Position numbers and translations under genes: made by a program. Positions 24,901 to 37,060 of a stretch of DNA of 64,000 bases are shown here, piece after piece. Source of the DNA: Sesamum alatum (lineage: Eukaryota > Streptophyta > Magnoliopsida > Lamiales > Pedaliaceae); the NCBI GenBank assembly GCA_034509735.1, contig JACGWO010000003.1, positions 186,001-250,000 on the forward strand, read 5' to 3'. Numbering within the stretch: the first letter of the stretch is position 1; every line of letters starts with the position of its first letter. Below the pieces are notes generated by a model, which was not told where the DNA came from, ran no database searches, and saw nothing but the letters and a program-made list of their open reading frames with translations.

Positions 24901-27900
24901 GAATTGTAGGAAAACACGTGCTTTCAGTCCTTATCATTGACAGATAGATGACTCATTTTTGGCTATAAATATATTCGTTTTGACTCTAATAATCAATATT
25001 AAAGCCAGTCTTCGATTATATGACTAGGAGTCCCATCTTATTCAATATAAAAATGCACTAGGACTATAATCTAGAACACTCTTTTGTGCCATGGACTCAG
25101 CTTTGTACCTTTGCGCAACGACAAATTCCTTTTACAAGTTTAGGACACTAATCCACTTTCATCTTTGCCATATCGAGGGCTTGGAGAACCTTCATAATCA
25201 ATCGTGCGTCCAGATACATGCCTCATACTCAAAACAATAGTAGGGTAAACACGTATGTGCTTTCAGTCCTTATCATTGACAGATAGATGACTCATTTTTT
25301 TTGCTATAAATATATTCGTATTGACTCTAATAATTAATATTAAAACCAGCTTTGATTATATGACTAGGAGTCCATCTTATTCAACATAAAAATGCCACTA
25401 GGACTATATCTAGAACACTCTTTTGTGCCATTGGACTCAGCTTTGTACAATTTGCGCAACGACAAAACTTACTTTTAATCAAGTTTTGACACACTAATCC
25501 ACTTTCATCTTTGCGCATATCGAGGGCTTGGAGGAACTTCATCAATCGTGCCGTCTCCAGATAGATGCCTCATACTCCAGTCCTTAAAACAGTAAGAAAC
25601 ACGTAGTCCTTAAAAGATAAATGACTTCATTTTTGCGATAAATATAATAATCGTCTCTAATAATCAATATTAAAGCCAGTCTTCGATTTATATGATTTTT
25701 TAGCACCTAGGACTATATCGCCCATGGACTCAGCTTGTACCTTTCGCAACGAGAAATTACTTTAACAAGTTTAGACACTAATCCACTGACTTGGAGAACT
25801 TTCAAATCATCGTGCGTCCAGGATACATGCATACTCAAAACAATCACCTTGTGCTTTTTTAATCCTTATCATTGACACTCATTTTTAAGCTATAAATATA
25901 TTCGTATTGACTCTAATAATCAATATTAAAGCCAGTCTTCGATTATATGACTAGGACTTCATCTTATTCAACATAAAAATGCACTTGGACTACATCTTAG
26001 AATACTATTTTTTGCCATGGACTCAGCTTTGCACCTTTGTGCAACGACAAATTACTTTTAACAAGTTTAGACACTAATCACTTTTATCTTGCCATATCGA
26101 GGGCTTGGAGAACTTCATAATCAATCGTACGTCCGGATACATGCCTAATTCTCAACACAATCGCAGGAAACACACCTTGTGCTTTCAGTCCTTATCACTG
26201 ACAGATAGATGACTATTTTTTGCTATAAATTTATTCGTATTGACTCTAATATTCAATATTAAAGTCACTCTTCGATTATATGACTAGGAGTCCATCTTAT
26301 TCAACATAAAATACATAGCCACTACATCTAGAACACTATGCGACTCAACTTTGTAGTAGATGTTTAGACACGTACTTTTATCTTTGCCATATTGTCCTTC
26401 CATAAACAATCGTACGTCCAGATACATGCCTAATACTCAACTGAACAATAGTAGAAACATTTGTGCTTTCAATCCTTATTCATTGATAGATGACTCATTT
26501 TTGGCTATAAATATATTCGTATGAACTCTAATAATCAAATATTAAAGCCTCTCGATTATATGACTAGGACTATCTTATTCAATAAATCACTAGGACTATA
26601 TCTAGAACACTCTTTTGAGCCATCGACTCAGCTTTGTACCTTTGCGCAACGACAAACTCCTTTACAAGTTTAGGACAAAACTTTTATCTTTTGCCATATC
26701 GAGGGCTTGGAGAACCTTCATAATCAATCGTATCCGGATACATGCCTATACTCAACAATCGGGAAACAGTGCTTTCAGTCCTTTATCATTGACAGATAGA
26801 TGACTCATTTTTTGCTATAAATATATACGTATTACTCTAATAATCAATTAAAGCCAGTCTTCGATTATATGACTAGGAGTCATCTTATTGCAGAACATAA
26901 AAAATGCACTAGGACTATATCTAGAACACTCTTTTGTGCCATGGACTCAGCTTTGTACCTTGCGCAACGACAAATTCACTTTGAATAAGTTTTAGTACAC
27001 TAATCCACTTTTCATCTTTGCCATATCGAGGGCTTGGAGAACCTTTCATAATCAAATCGTACGTCCAGATACATGCCTCAATACTCAACACAATAGTAGG
27101 AAACACGTTGTCTTTCAGTCCTTTATCATTGACAGATAGATGACTCATTTTTTGCTATAAATATATTCGTATTGACTCTAATAATCAATATTAAAGCCAG
27201 TCTTCGATTATATGACTAGGAGTCCATCTTATTCAACATAAAAATGCACTAGGACTATATCTAGAACACTCTTTTGTGCCATGGACTCAGCTTTGTACCT
27301 TTGCGCAACGACAAACTCCTTTAACAAGTTGGTAGACACTAATGCCACTTTATCTTTGCCCAATCGAGGCGCTTGGAGAACCTTCAAAATCAATCGTACG
27401 TCCGATTACATGCCTAATACTTCAACACAAATCGTAGGAAACACGTTGTGCTTTCAGTCCTTATCATTGACAGGATGACTCATTTTTGGCTATAAATATA
27501 TTCGTATTGACTCTATAATCAATATTAAAGCCAGTCTTCGATTATATGACTAGGAGTCTATCTTATTCAACATAAAATGCACTAGGACTACATCTAGAAT
27601 ACTCTTTTGAGCCATGGACTCAGCTTTGTACCTTTGCGCAACGACAAATTACTTTTAACAAGTTTAGACACTAATCTTTTATCTTTGCCATATCGAGGGC
27701 TTGGAGAACCTTCATAATCAATCGTACGTCCGATACATGCCTAATACTCAACACAATCGCAGGGAAACACCTTGTGCTTTTCATCCTTATCATTGACTGA
27801 TAGATGACTCATTTTTTGCTATAAAGATATTCGTATTGACTCTAATAATCCAATATTAAAGCCACTCTTTCGATTATATGACTAGGACTCCATCTTATTC

Positions 27901-30900
27901 AACATAAAATGCAAGACACATCACACTCTTTGAGCCATGGAAAAACATTTGCTCCTTTTAGGACAAATCCAACTTTATCTATATCGAGGCTCCTTCATAA
28001 TCAATCGTACGTCCGGATACATGCCTAATACTCAACACAATAAGGAAACAGTTTGTGCTTTCAGTCCTTATCATTGACTGTTATAGATGACTTCATGTTT
28101 TTGCTATAAATATATATTCGTATTGACGTCTAATAATCAATATTAAAGCCACTCTTCGATTATACGACTAGGACCATCTTATTCAACATAAAAAACACTA
28201 GGACTACATAGAACACTCTTTTGAGCATGGACTCAGCTTTTGTACCTTTGTGCAACGACAAACTCCTTTTGAACAACTTTACTAATTGCACTTTATCTTT
28301 GCCATATCGAGGGCTTGGAGAACCTTCATAATCAATCGTACATCCGGATACATGCCTAATACTCAACAGAATTAGGAACACCTTGTGCTTTCAGTCCTTA
28401 TCATTGACAGATAGATGAACTCATTTTTTGGCTATAAATATATTCGTATGACTCTAATAATCAATATTAAAGCCAGTCTTCGATTATATAACTAGGAGTC
28501 CATCTTATTCAACATAAAAATGCACTAGGACTATATCTAGAACACTCTTTTGTGCCATGGACTCAGCTTTGTACCTTTGCGCAACGACAAACCTTTTAAA
28601 ACAAGTTTAGACACTAATCCACTTTTATCTTTTGCCATATCGAGGGCTTGGAGAACTTCATAATCAATCGTACGTCCAGATACATGCCTCAATACTTCAA
28701 CAATAGTAGGAAACACGTTGTGCTTTCAGTCCTTATCATTGACAGATAGATGACTCATTTTTTGCTATAAATATATTCGTATTGGACTTCTAATAATCAA
28801 TATTAAAGCCATCTTCGATTATATGACTAGGAGTCCATCTTATTCAACATAAAAATGCACTAGGACTATATCTAGAACACTCTTTTGTGCCATGGACTCA
28901 GCTTTGTACCTTTGCGCAACGACAAACTCCTTTTACAAGTTTAGACACTAATGCCACTTTCATCTTTGCCATATCGAGGGCTGGAGAACTTCATAAATCA
29001 ATCGTGCGTCCGGATACATGCCTCATACTCAAAACAATAGTAGGAAACACGTTGTGCTTTCAGTCCTTATCATTGACAGATAGATGACTCATTTTTGGCT
29101 ATAAATATATTCGTATTGACTCTAATAATCAATATTAAAGCCAGTCTTCGATTATATGACTAGGAGTCCATCTTATTCAACATAAAAATGCACTAGGACT
29201 ATATCTAGAACACTCTTTTGTGCCATGGACTCAGCTTTGTACCTTTGCAACGACAAATTACTTTTAACAAGTTTAGACACTAATCCACTTTTATCTTTGC
29301 CATATCGAGGGCTTGGAGAACCTTCATAATCAATCGTACGTCCGGATACATGCCTAATACTCAACACAATCGTAGGAAACACCTTGTGCTTTCAGTCCTT
29401 ATCATTGACTATAAGATGACTCATTTTTGGCTATAAATATATTCGTATTGACTCTAATAATCAATATTTAAAGCCACTCTTCGATTATATGACTAGGACT
29501 CCATCTTATTCAACATAAAAATACACTAGGACTACATCTAGAACACTCTTTTGTGCCATGGACTCAGCTTTGTACTTTGTGCAACAAAACTCCTTTTTAA
29601 CAGTTTAGACACTAATCACTTTTATCTTTGCCATATCGAGGGCTTGGAGAACCTTCATAATCAATCGTACGTCCGATACATGCCTAATACTCAACACAAT
29701 AGTAGGAAACACCTGTGCTTTCAGTCCTTATCATTGACTGATAGATGACTCATTTTGGCTATAAATATATTCGTATTGACTCTAATAATCAATATTAAAG
29801 CCACTCTTCGGATTATATGACTAGGAGTCCATCTTATTCAACATAAAAATGCACTAGGACTACATCTAGAACACTCTTTTGAGCCATGGACTCAGCTTTG
29901 TACCTTTGCGCAACGACAAACTCCTTTAACAAGTTTAGACACTAATCACTTTCATCTTTGCCATATCGAGGGCTTGGAGAACCTTCATAATCAATCGTAC
30001 GTCCGGATACATGCCTAATACTCAACAACAATAGTAGGAAACACGTTGTGCTTTCAGTCCTTATCATTGACAAGATAGATGACTCATTTTTTCTATAAAT
30101 ATATTCGTATTGACTCTAATAATCATATTAAAGCCACTCTTCGATTATATGACTAGGAGTCCATCTTATTCAACATAAAAATGCACTAGGACTTGTGCTT
30201 TCATATCTAGAACACTCTTTTGTGCCATGGACTCAGCTTTGTACCTTTGTACCACAATCGACAAATCCATTCAACTTTTAACAAGTTTAGACACTTTATT
30301 CCACTTTCATCTTTGCCATATCGAGGACTTTGGAGAACCTTTGACATAATCAATCGTACGTTCCCGGATACATGCCTAATACTCAAAAACAATAGTAGGA
30401 AACACCTTGTGCTTTCAGTCCTTATCATTGACAGATAGATGACTCATTTTTTTGCTATAAAATATATTCGTATTGACTCTAATAATCAATATTAAAGCCA
30501 GTCTTCGATTATATGACTAGGACCATCTTATTCAACATAAAAATGCACTAGGACTATATCTAGAACACTCTTTTGAGCCATGGACTCAAGCTTTGTACCT
30601 TTGCGCAACGACAAACTCCTTTAACAAAGTTTAGACACTAATCCACTTTTATCTTTGCCATATCGAGGGCTTGGAGAACCTTCATAATCAATCGTACGTC
30701 CGGATACATGCCTCATACTCAACAACAATAGTAGGAAACACGTTGTGCTTTCAGTCCTTATCATTGACTGATAGATGACTCATTTTTGCTATAAATATAT
30801 TCGTATTGACTCTAATAATCAATATTAAAGCCATCTTCGATTATAACTAGGAGTCCATCTTATTCAACATAAAAATGCACTAGGACTATATCTAGAACAC

Positions 30901-33640
30901 TCTTTTGTGCCATGGACTCAGCTTTGTACTTTGGCCAACGACAAACTTTTAAACAAGTTTAGACACTAATCACTTTATCTTTGCCATATCGAGGGCTTTG
31001 GAGAACGTACGACATGGGAAACACCTTCTTTTCAAAATCAATAATACATGCCTAATTCTCAACACAATCGTAGGAAACACCTTGTGCTTTGACTGATAGA
31101 TACTCATTTTTGCTATAAATATATTCGTATTGACTCTAATAATCAATATTAAAGCCACTCTTCGATTATATGACTAGGACTCCATCTTATTCAACATAAA
31201 AATACACTAGGACTACATCTAGAACACTCTTTTGAGCCATCGACTTAGCTTTGTACCTTTGCGCAACAACAAACTCTTTTTGACAGGTTTAGACAGTAAT
31301 GCACTTTTATCTTTGCCATATCGAGCGCTTGGAGAACCTTCATAATCAATCGTGCGTCCAGATACATGCCTCATACTCAAAACAATAGTAGGAAACACGT
31401 TGTGCTTTCAGTCCTTATCATTGACAGATAGATGACTCATTTTTTGCTATAAATATATTCGTATTGACTCTAATAATCAATATTAAAGCCACTCTTCGAT
31501 TATATGACTAGGAGTCCATCTTATTCAATATAAAATGCACTAGACTATATCTAGAACACTCTTTTGTGCCATGGACTTCAACTTTGTACCTTTGCACAAC
31601 GACATCCTTTTAAACAAGTTTAGACACTAATCCACTTTTATCTTTGCCATATCGAGGGCTTGGAGAACCTTCAAAATCAATTTTGGCGTCCCGGATACAT
31701 GCCTCAATACTCAAAACAATAGTAGGAAACACCTTGTGCTTTCAGTCCTTATCATTGACAGATAAATGACTCATTTTTGGTTATAAATATATTCGTATTG
31801 ACTCTAATAATCAGTATTAAAGCCAGTCTTCGATTATATGACTAGGAGTCCATCTTATTCAACATAAAAATGCACTAGGACTATATCTAGAACACTCTTT
31901 TGTGCCATGGACTCAGCTTTGTACCTTTGCCCAACGACAAATTACTTTTAACAAGTTTAGACATTAATTCACTTTCATCTTTGCCATATCGAGGCTTTGG
32001 AGAACCTTCATAATCAATCGTACGTCCGGATACATGCCTAATTCTCAACACAATCGTAGGAAACACCTTGTGCTTTCAGTCCTTATATTGACTGAGAGAT
32101 GACTCATTTTTGGCTATAAATATATTCGTGTTGACTCTAATAATCAATATTAAAGCCACTCTTCGATTATATGACTAGGACTCCATCTTATTCAACATAA
32201 AAATGCACTAGGACTACATCTAGAACACTCTTTTGAGCCATGGACTCAGCTTTGTACCTTTGCGCAACGACAAACTCCTTTACAAGTTTAGACACTAATG
32301 CACTTTTATCTTTGCCATATCGAGGCTTGGAGAACCTTCATAATCAATCGTATCCGGATACATGCCTATACTCAAACAATAGTAGGAAACACGTTGTGCT
32401 TTCAGTCCTTATCATTGACAGATAGATGACTCATTTTTTTGCTATAAATATATTCGTATTCTCTAATAATCAATATTAAAGCCACTCTTCGATTATATGA
32501 CTAGGAGTCCATCTTATTCAATAAAAATGTACTAGGACTATATCTAGAAACACTCTTTTGTGCCATGGACTCAACTTTGTACCTTTGCGCAACGACAAAT
32601 CCTTTTAAACAAGTTTAGACACTAATCCACTTTTATCTTTGCCATATCGAGGGCTTGGAGAACCTTCATAAATCAATCGTCCAGATACATGCCTCATACT
32701 CAACACAATCGTAGGAAACACGTTGTGCTTTCAGTCCTTATCATTGACTGATAGAATGACTCATTTTTGGTATAAATATATTCGTATTGACTCTAATAAT
32801 CAATATTAAAGCCAGTCTTCGATTATATGACTAGGAGTCCATCTTATTCAACATAAAAATGCACTAGGACTATATCTAGAACACTCTTTTGAGTGCATGG
32901 ACTCAGCTTTGTACCTTTGCGCAACGACAAACTTACTTTAACAAGTTTAGACACTAATGCACTTTCATCTTTGCCATATCGAGGGTTTGGAGAACCTTCA
33001 TAATCAATCGTACGTCCGGATACATGCCTAATACTCAACACAATCGTAGGAAACACCTTGTGCTTTCATCCTTATCATTGACAGATAGATGACTCATTTT
33101 TTGGCTATAAATATATTCGTGTGACTCTAATATCAATATTAAAGCCACTCTTCGATTATATGACTAGGAGTCCATCTTATTCAACATAAAAATACACTAG
33201 GACTACATCTAGAATACTCTTTTGTGACTTAGCTTTGTACTTTTGTGCTTTTATCTTTGCCATATCGAGCGCTTGGAGAACCTTCATAATCAATCGTCCA
33301 ATAGGTCTTGTGCTTCATCCATTGACAGATAGATGACTCATTTTTTGCTATAAATATATTCGTATTGACTCTAATAATCAATATTAAAGCCAGTCTTCGA
33401 TTATATGACTAGGAGTCCATCTTATTCAACATAAAAAATGCACTAGTACTACATCTAAAACACTCTTTTGTATCGAGCATTGGACTCAGCTTTGTACCTT
33501 TGCACAATGACAATTCTTTTAAAAGTTTAGACACTAATCCACTTTTATCTTTGCCATATCGAGGGCTTGGAGAACCTTCGTAAATCAATTTTGTACGTCC
33601 GGATACATGCCTAATACTCAACACAATCGTAGGAAACACG
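15981..33640. repeat. 334-bp satellite array, block B
   Basis: Monomers switch to a distinct subfamily: TTATATGACTAGGAGTCC, TTTTGTGCCATGG, CCTTTTAACAAGTTTAG, AAACACGTTGTGCTTTCAG and ATTGACAGATAGATGAC. Length stays near 334 bp up to about 25 kb. Beyond about 25.4 kb monomers carry many small indels and some are strongly shortened, for example 26,320-26,460, 27,920-28,030, 31,000-31,100 and 33,220-33,320. The repeated 61-76-codon open frames on both strands are the same monomer read again and again, not genes. Confidence 0.95.
17070..25400. repeat. Higher-order repeat of 6 satellite monomers (about 2.0 kb)
   Basis: The variant with CCATGCACTCAAC occurs at 17,405, 19,411, 22,417 and 24,423, giving spacings of 2006, 3006 and 2006 bp (6, 9 and 6 monomers). 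Another variant lies at 18,736, 20,743 and 21,745, spacings of 2007 and 1002 bp. Long stretches such as 20,950-22,640, 22,945-24,640 and the start of a further copy at about 24,950 are near identical apart from short indels. Confidence 0.85.
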
Positions 33641-34247
33641 TTGTGTTTTTTCAGTCCGTATCATGGACTAATAGATGACTCATTTTTGGCTATAAATATA
33701 TTCGTATTACTCTAATAATCAATATTAAAGCCACTCTTTTATTATGACTAGGACTTCCATGTTATTCAACATAAAATGCACTAGTACTATATCTAGAAAC
33801 ACTCTTTTGAGCCATGGACTCAGCTTTGTACCTTTGCAACGACAAACTTTTAACAAGTTTAGACACTAATTCACTTTTATCTTTGCCATAATCGAGGGCT
33901 TGGAGAACCTTCATAAATCAATCGTACCGGATACATGCTAATACTCAACACAATCGTAGGAAAACACCTTGTGCTTTCAGTCCTTATCATTGACTGATAG
34001 ATGACTCATTTTTGGCTATAAATATATTCGTATTGACTCTAATAATCAATATTAAAGTCCACTCTTCGATTATATGACTAGGAATCCATCTTGTTCAACA
34101 TAAAAAAAATGCACTAGGACTACATCTAGAACACTCTTTTGAGCCATGGACTCAGCTTTGTACCTTTGCGCAACGACAAACTCCTTTAAACAAATTTAGA
34201 CACTAACGCACTTTTATCTTTTCCATATCGAGGGCTTCGAGAACGTG
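33641..34247. repeat. 334-bp satellite array, start of block C
   Basis: From about 33,650 the monomers match the block found right of the full-length element. The order 'tccgtatcatggactaatag', 'ctcttttattat', 'ggaatccatcttgttcaac', 'cgagggcttcgagaacg' is the same as at 45,400-45,980. The copia element interrupts the last of these. Confidence 0.9.
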
Positions 34248-36214
34248 TGTTAGAATAGGTGACCATGTAAGCCAATTTTGGCGGGTATATGTAACCTATG
34301 TCTAGACAATTATAAGGTGTTTTTGATGAAATCATTAATGAATAAAGAAGTGAATTTCATTTGGCATTACTTTGTTTGTGTTCACTTGCACCCATTTTTT
34401 CTATATCTGTTCACTATCGCAAACAAAGCCCACGGACTGAGCAATCAATTTCGGGACTGGGACTACGCTTGGAGGTAGGTCCATGGAAATCAGTCTTCCG
34501 AATCAGTCCGGAAATCTCCAAGTCAAGGAATCCGAAAACGGGTACCGGGATTCCATTTGAGACTTGCACTAAGCACTGCTGTCGTGTTTCATCGACGGGT
34601 GACGAGGATCGTCTAAGCAGTGTTAGTGGGTTAGCTTGCTAGGATGCAGCTGACTGAGGTGACTCGCGGGAACCGTCTTACGGAGGACCTTGAGTATGGT
34701 CAGCAAGGTATGACTTGAGGAATTGACTTGAGGAATTACTGAGTTTACCTGTACATCAGAACTGTATCTTAGATATGGTGAGAGATTGCCAGAATTCTCT
34801 TTGGTAGTCATAAGCCATGTCTAGTGCAGTTCCTGGTGTGCAAAGTGACAGTAGTTTCCAAGAAAGGATCTGTCTCCTGTCAATAGGTTTTGACAGTTGA
34901 GTCTCATATATACTCTAGGTCTTGTCCCTAAAACTGTGGCCACAGTGACTGAACAGAGGGAAGGTTTCCCTTGCGGCGTTTAGTGAGGACAGACCGACAC
35001 TTAGGTCCAAATGGGTACCTGCGTTATCCGTGCCCTAGACACTAAGTGATGAGACCGAAGACAGAAGGACAAGCGTACTGTTAGAGCCTAAATGTTCATC
35101 CCTGAATATTTCACCTAGTCTCTAGTGCCATGGACCGTTGCTAGATGGCCACCCATGGTAACGGACGGATTCTAGGAATCCGACCAAGTCTAGCTGAAAG
35201 GTGAACCTAAAGAGTCACACACTATCCACACACATTTAGATATTTAATTTGGAATTAAATATTGGAGTGAAGGAATGATTAAATTAGATTTAATCGGAAC
35301 CTTTATTTTTCTTGGAGAAATAATTCTTTCTATTTGATATAAGGAATTAAATTGATAAATTGATTTATCAAGGATTTATTTAATGGGCTTAAATAATATT
35401 TATATTTATTTTAGCCTCTTGGAAATATTTAAAATAGGTTTTAAAATATTTCCATTAAATTAAATTAAATCAACGGTTGAGATTAATGGGAGAGATGGAT
35501 GGCTAGGATCGTTTTGACTAGGTCAAAACACTAGTTTGACTAGGACTTTGACTAGGTCAAAATCCTAGTCAAATTAGAGTTCTTAAAAGAGGAGTTTAAA
35601 GAGGATTAAAAACTCCTCTTCTATATAAACCCCTAGCATCCTACAATTGAATGATGATGAATCTCCAACACACACACTACAACACACACACACGGATCTC
35701 TTTCTCCCATCTCTCTCGTCCGCCCTCTCTCTCTCTCAAGAAAACATTATTTTCTTGATTCTTTGTTCTTGGAACATTAGAATCTTGATGAATCAATACC
35801 GTTAATTGATAACGTGTTATTGATTCATCCACTCCAAAATTATACACTTGTTCGTTGCTAGCACGACGTGCAAGATACGTGGGTGGATCGTGTGTCACGA
35901 TTTGGAGAGGGTCTCAAGAACGAGATCTTGGTGCAAAACGGGGAACAACGCGTTGTAGCCGTTGAAGACGAAAACGACAACGGGTAGGTCTCGTTTTAAA
36001 TTTTTCGTCCCTCTTTAATTTCCAACCCTATGGCCTCCATGATTTTATTTTGTTATACGTTCATGAGATACACCGAATGCCCGGGAAATTTCAAAGGCAC
36101 ACCCTTTGAAACGTGTTTTAATTTAAAAGCATGTTTAAATTCCGCATTTTAATTTTTAATTATACCGCGCTTCCGCATTCGCGCTTTTCCCGGGACGATC
36201 CACATAATCTTTCA
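34248..36214 (+). mobile_element. 5' LTR of the full-length copia element
   Basis: This 1967-bp LTR runs TGTTAGAATAGG...AATCTTTCA. Compared with the 3' LTR it lacks about 40 bp at 34,708-34,735, where a 13-bp 'ttgaggaatt(g)ac' unit is repeated instead, and it has many one-base indels. The TATA motif is at 35,621-35,629, followed by CA/TC-rich transcribed sequence. Confidence 0.97.
35514..35629 (+). promoter_or_regulatory. 5' LTR promoter: W-box cluster and TATA box
   Basis: Six TTGAC cores lie in 59 bp (35,514-35,572), three per strand, arranged partly as the palindrome TTGACTAGGTCAA. TTGAC(C/T) is the W-box bound by plant WRKY factors. About 50 bp downstream is CTATATAAA (35,621-35,629), preceded by an inverted repeat. 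This layout fits the start of transcription of the element. Responsiveness to WRKY factors is inferred, not shown. Confidence 0.7.
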
Positions 36215-36215
36215 G

Positions 36216-36227
36216 TGGTATCAGAGC
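36216..36227 (+). other. Primer-binding site, initiator tRNA-Met
   Basis: TGGTATCAGAGC, one base after the 5' LTR, is the standard sequence complementary to the 3' end of plant initiator tRNA-Met. The tRNA primes minus-strand DNA synthesis here. Confidence 0.95.
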
Positions 36228-36430
36228 CCGGTTCGGTGTATAGGCCTAGGGTTTATGTGCGTTTTAAGCATGAAACGTGAAATAGCATGTTGTTAATTAA
36301 ATCTTGAATTTCTTGATTCTTAAAGCATGTTATTTTTATTGCTTTTAATTCGTGTGAAATTGCTGAATATTGGTATTTTCTGTTTTTTCTTGGGAATCGG
36401 GGGAAATTAATCTGAAAAAACGAGAAAACG

Positions 36431-37060
36431 CACAGCCGGCCAGCCGGGAAGGCTGGCCGCGCGCAGCCGAGCGCTGCCGGCAGGGCAGACGCGCGCAGGC
36501 ATGGGAAGCCTGCGCGCGCGCGCGCTGCCGGCCGCGCAAGGGCAGCGCGCAGCCGGGTTGGCTGCGCGCGGGCGTGCGCGCATGGAAACGCCTCCAGCCG
36601 CGCGCGCGGGCAGACAGAGGTGTCTGCGCGCGCGCGCCCGGCAGGCGCGCCCATGCGCGCGCGCGCGCAAGGCTGGCGGGCGGAGGAGCCCGCGCGCGGA
36701 CGGCACCAGGCGCGCTGCAGGCGCGCGCGCACGCAGACGGAGGCGTCTGCGCGCGCGCGCCGGCAGGCACGCCCAGTGCGCGTCTGCGCGCGCGCTCTGC
36801 GCACAGCGCAGGGATGCGGCCGGTGGCCAGCAGGCCGGCGCGCGCGCACAGGCAAAGGAGCCTGCGCGCGCGTCGGCCTGCCGGAACACCAGGCCGCGCA
36901 GCGCGCGCTGCCGGCCAGGCGCGCGCGCACGCAGGCAAGGGGCCTGCGCGCGCGCGCCCGGCCAGGCAGTGCCTGCGCGCGCAGGGGCGGCAGGCTGGGC
37001 CTGCTGCCCTGCGCGCACGGCCTGCCGGCTGCTGCCGGTGGCGGCGGCCGGCGGCTGCTG
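36431..37060 (+). repeat. GC-dominated hairpin array in the copia leader
   Basis: Roughly 600 bp is almost all G and C, with long CG alternations, inside an otherwise AT-rich element. By eye I find perfect or near-perfect stem-loops. 36,437-36,459: 9-bp stem, 5-nt loop. 36,491-36,517: 10-bp stem, 7-nt loop. 36,545-36,569: 10-bp stem, 5-nt loop. 36,610-36,627: 7-bp stem, GAGG loop. 36,723-36,760: 17-nt arms with one mismatch, GAGG loop. 36,841-36,872: one mismatch. 36,921-36,957: one mismatch. 36,977-37,016: a two-tier stem. Long open frames in all six frames arise only because stop codons need A and T. Confidence 0.85.

Noticed and set aside
15005..33639. Recurring 61-76-codon open frames (MCHGLSFVPL... 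and MFPTIVLS... types)
   Set aside because: They are the same satellite monomer read on each strand; they shift or break with every indel and have no domain.
36431..37060. CpG-island promoter of a host gene
   Set aside because: The block sits inside a complete retrotransposon between primer-binding site and gag, and no host gene follows.
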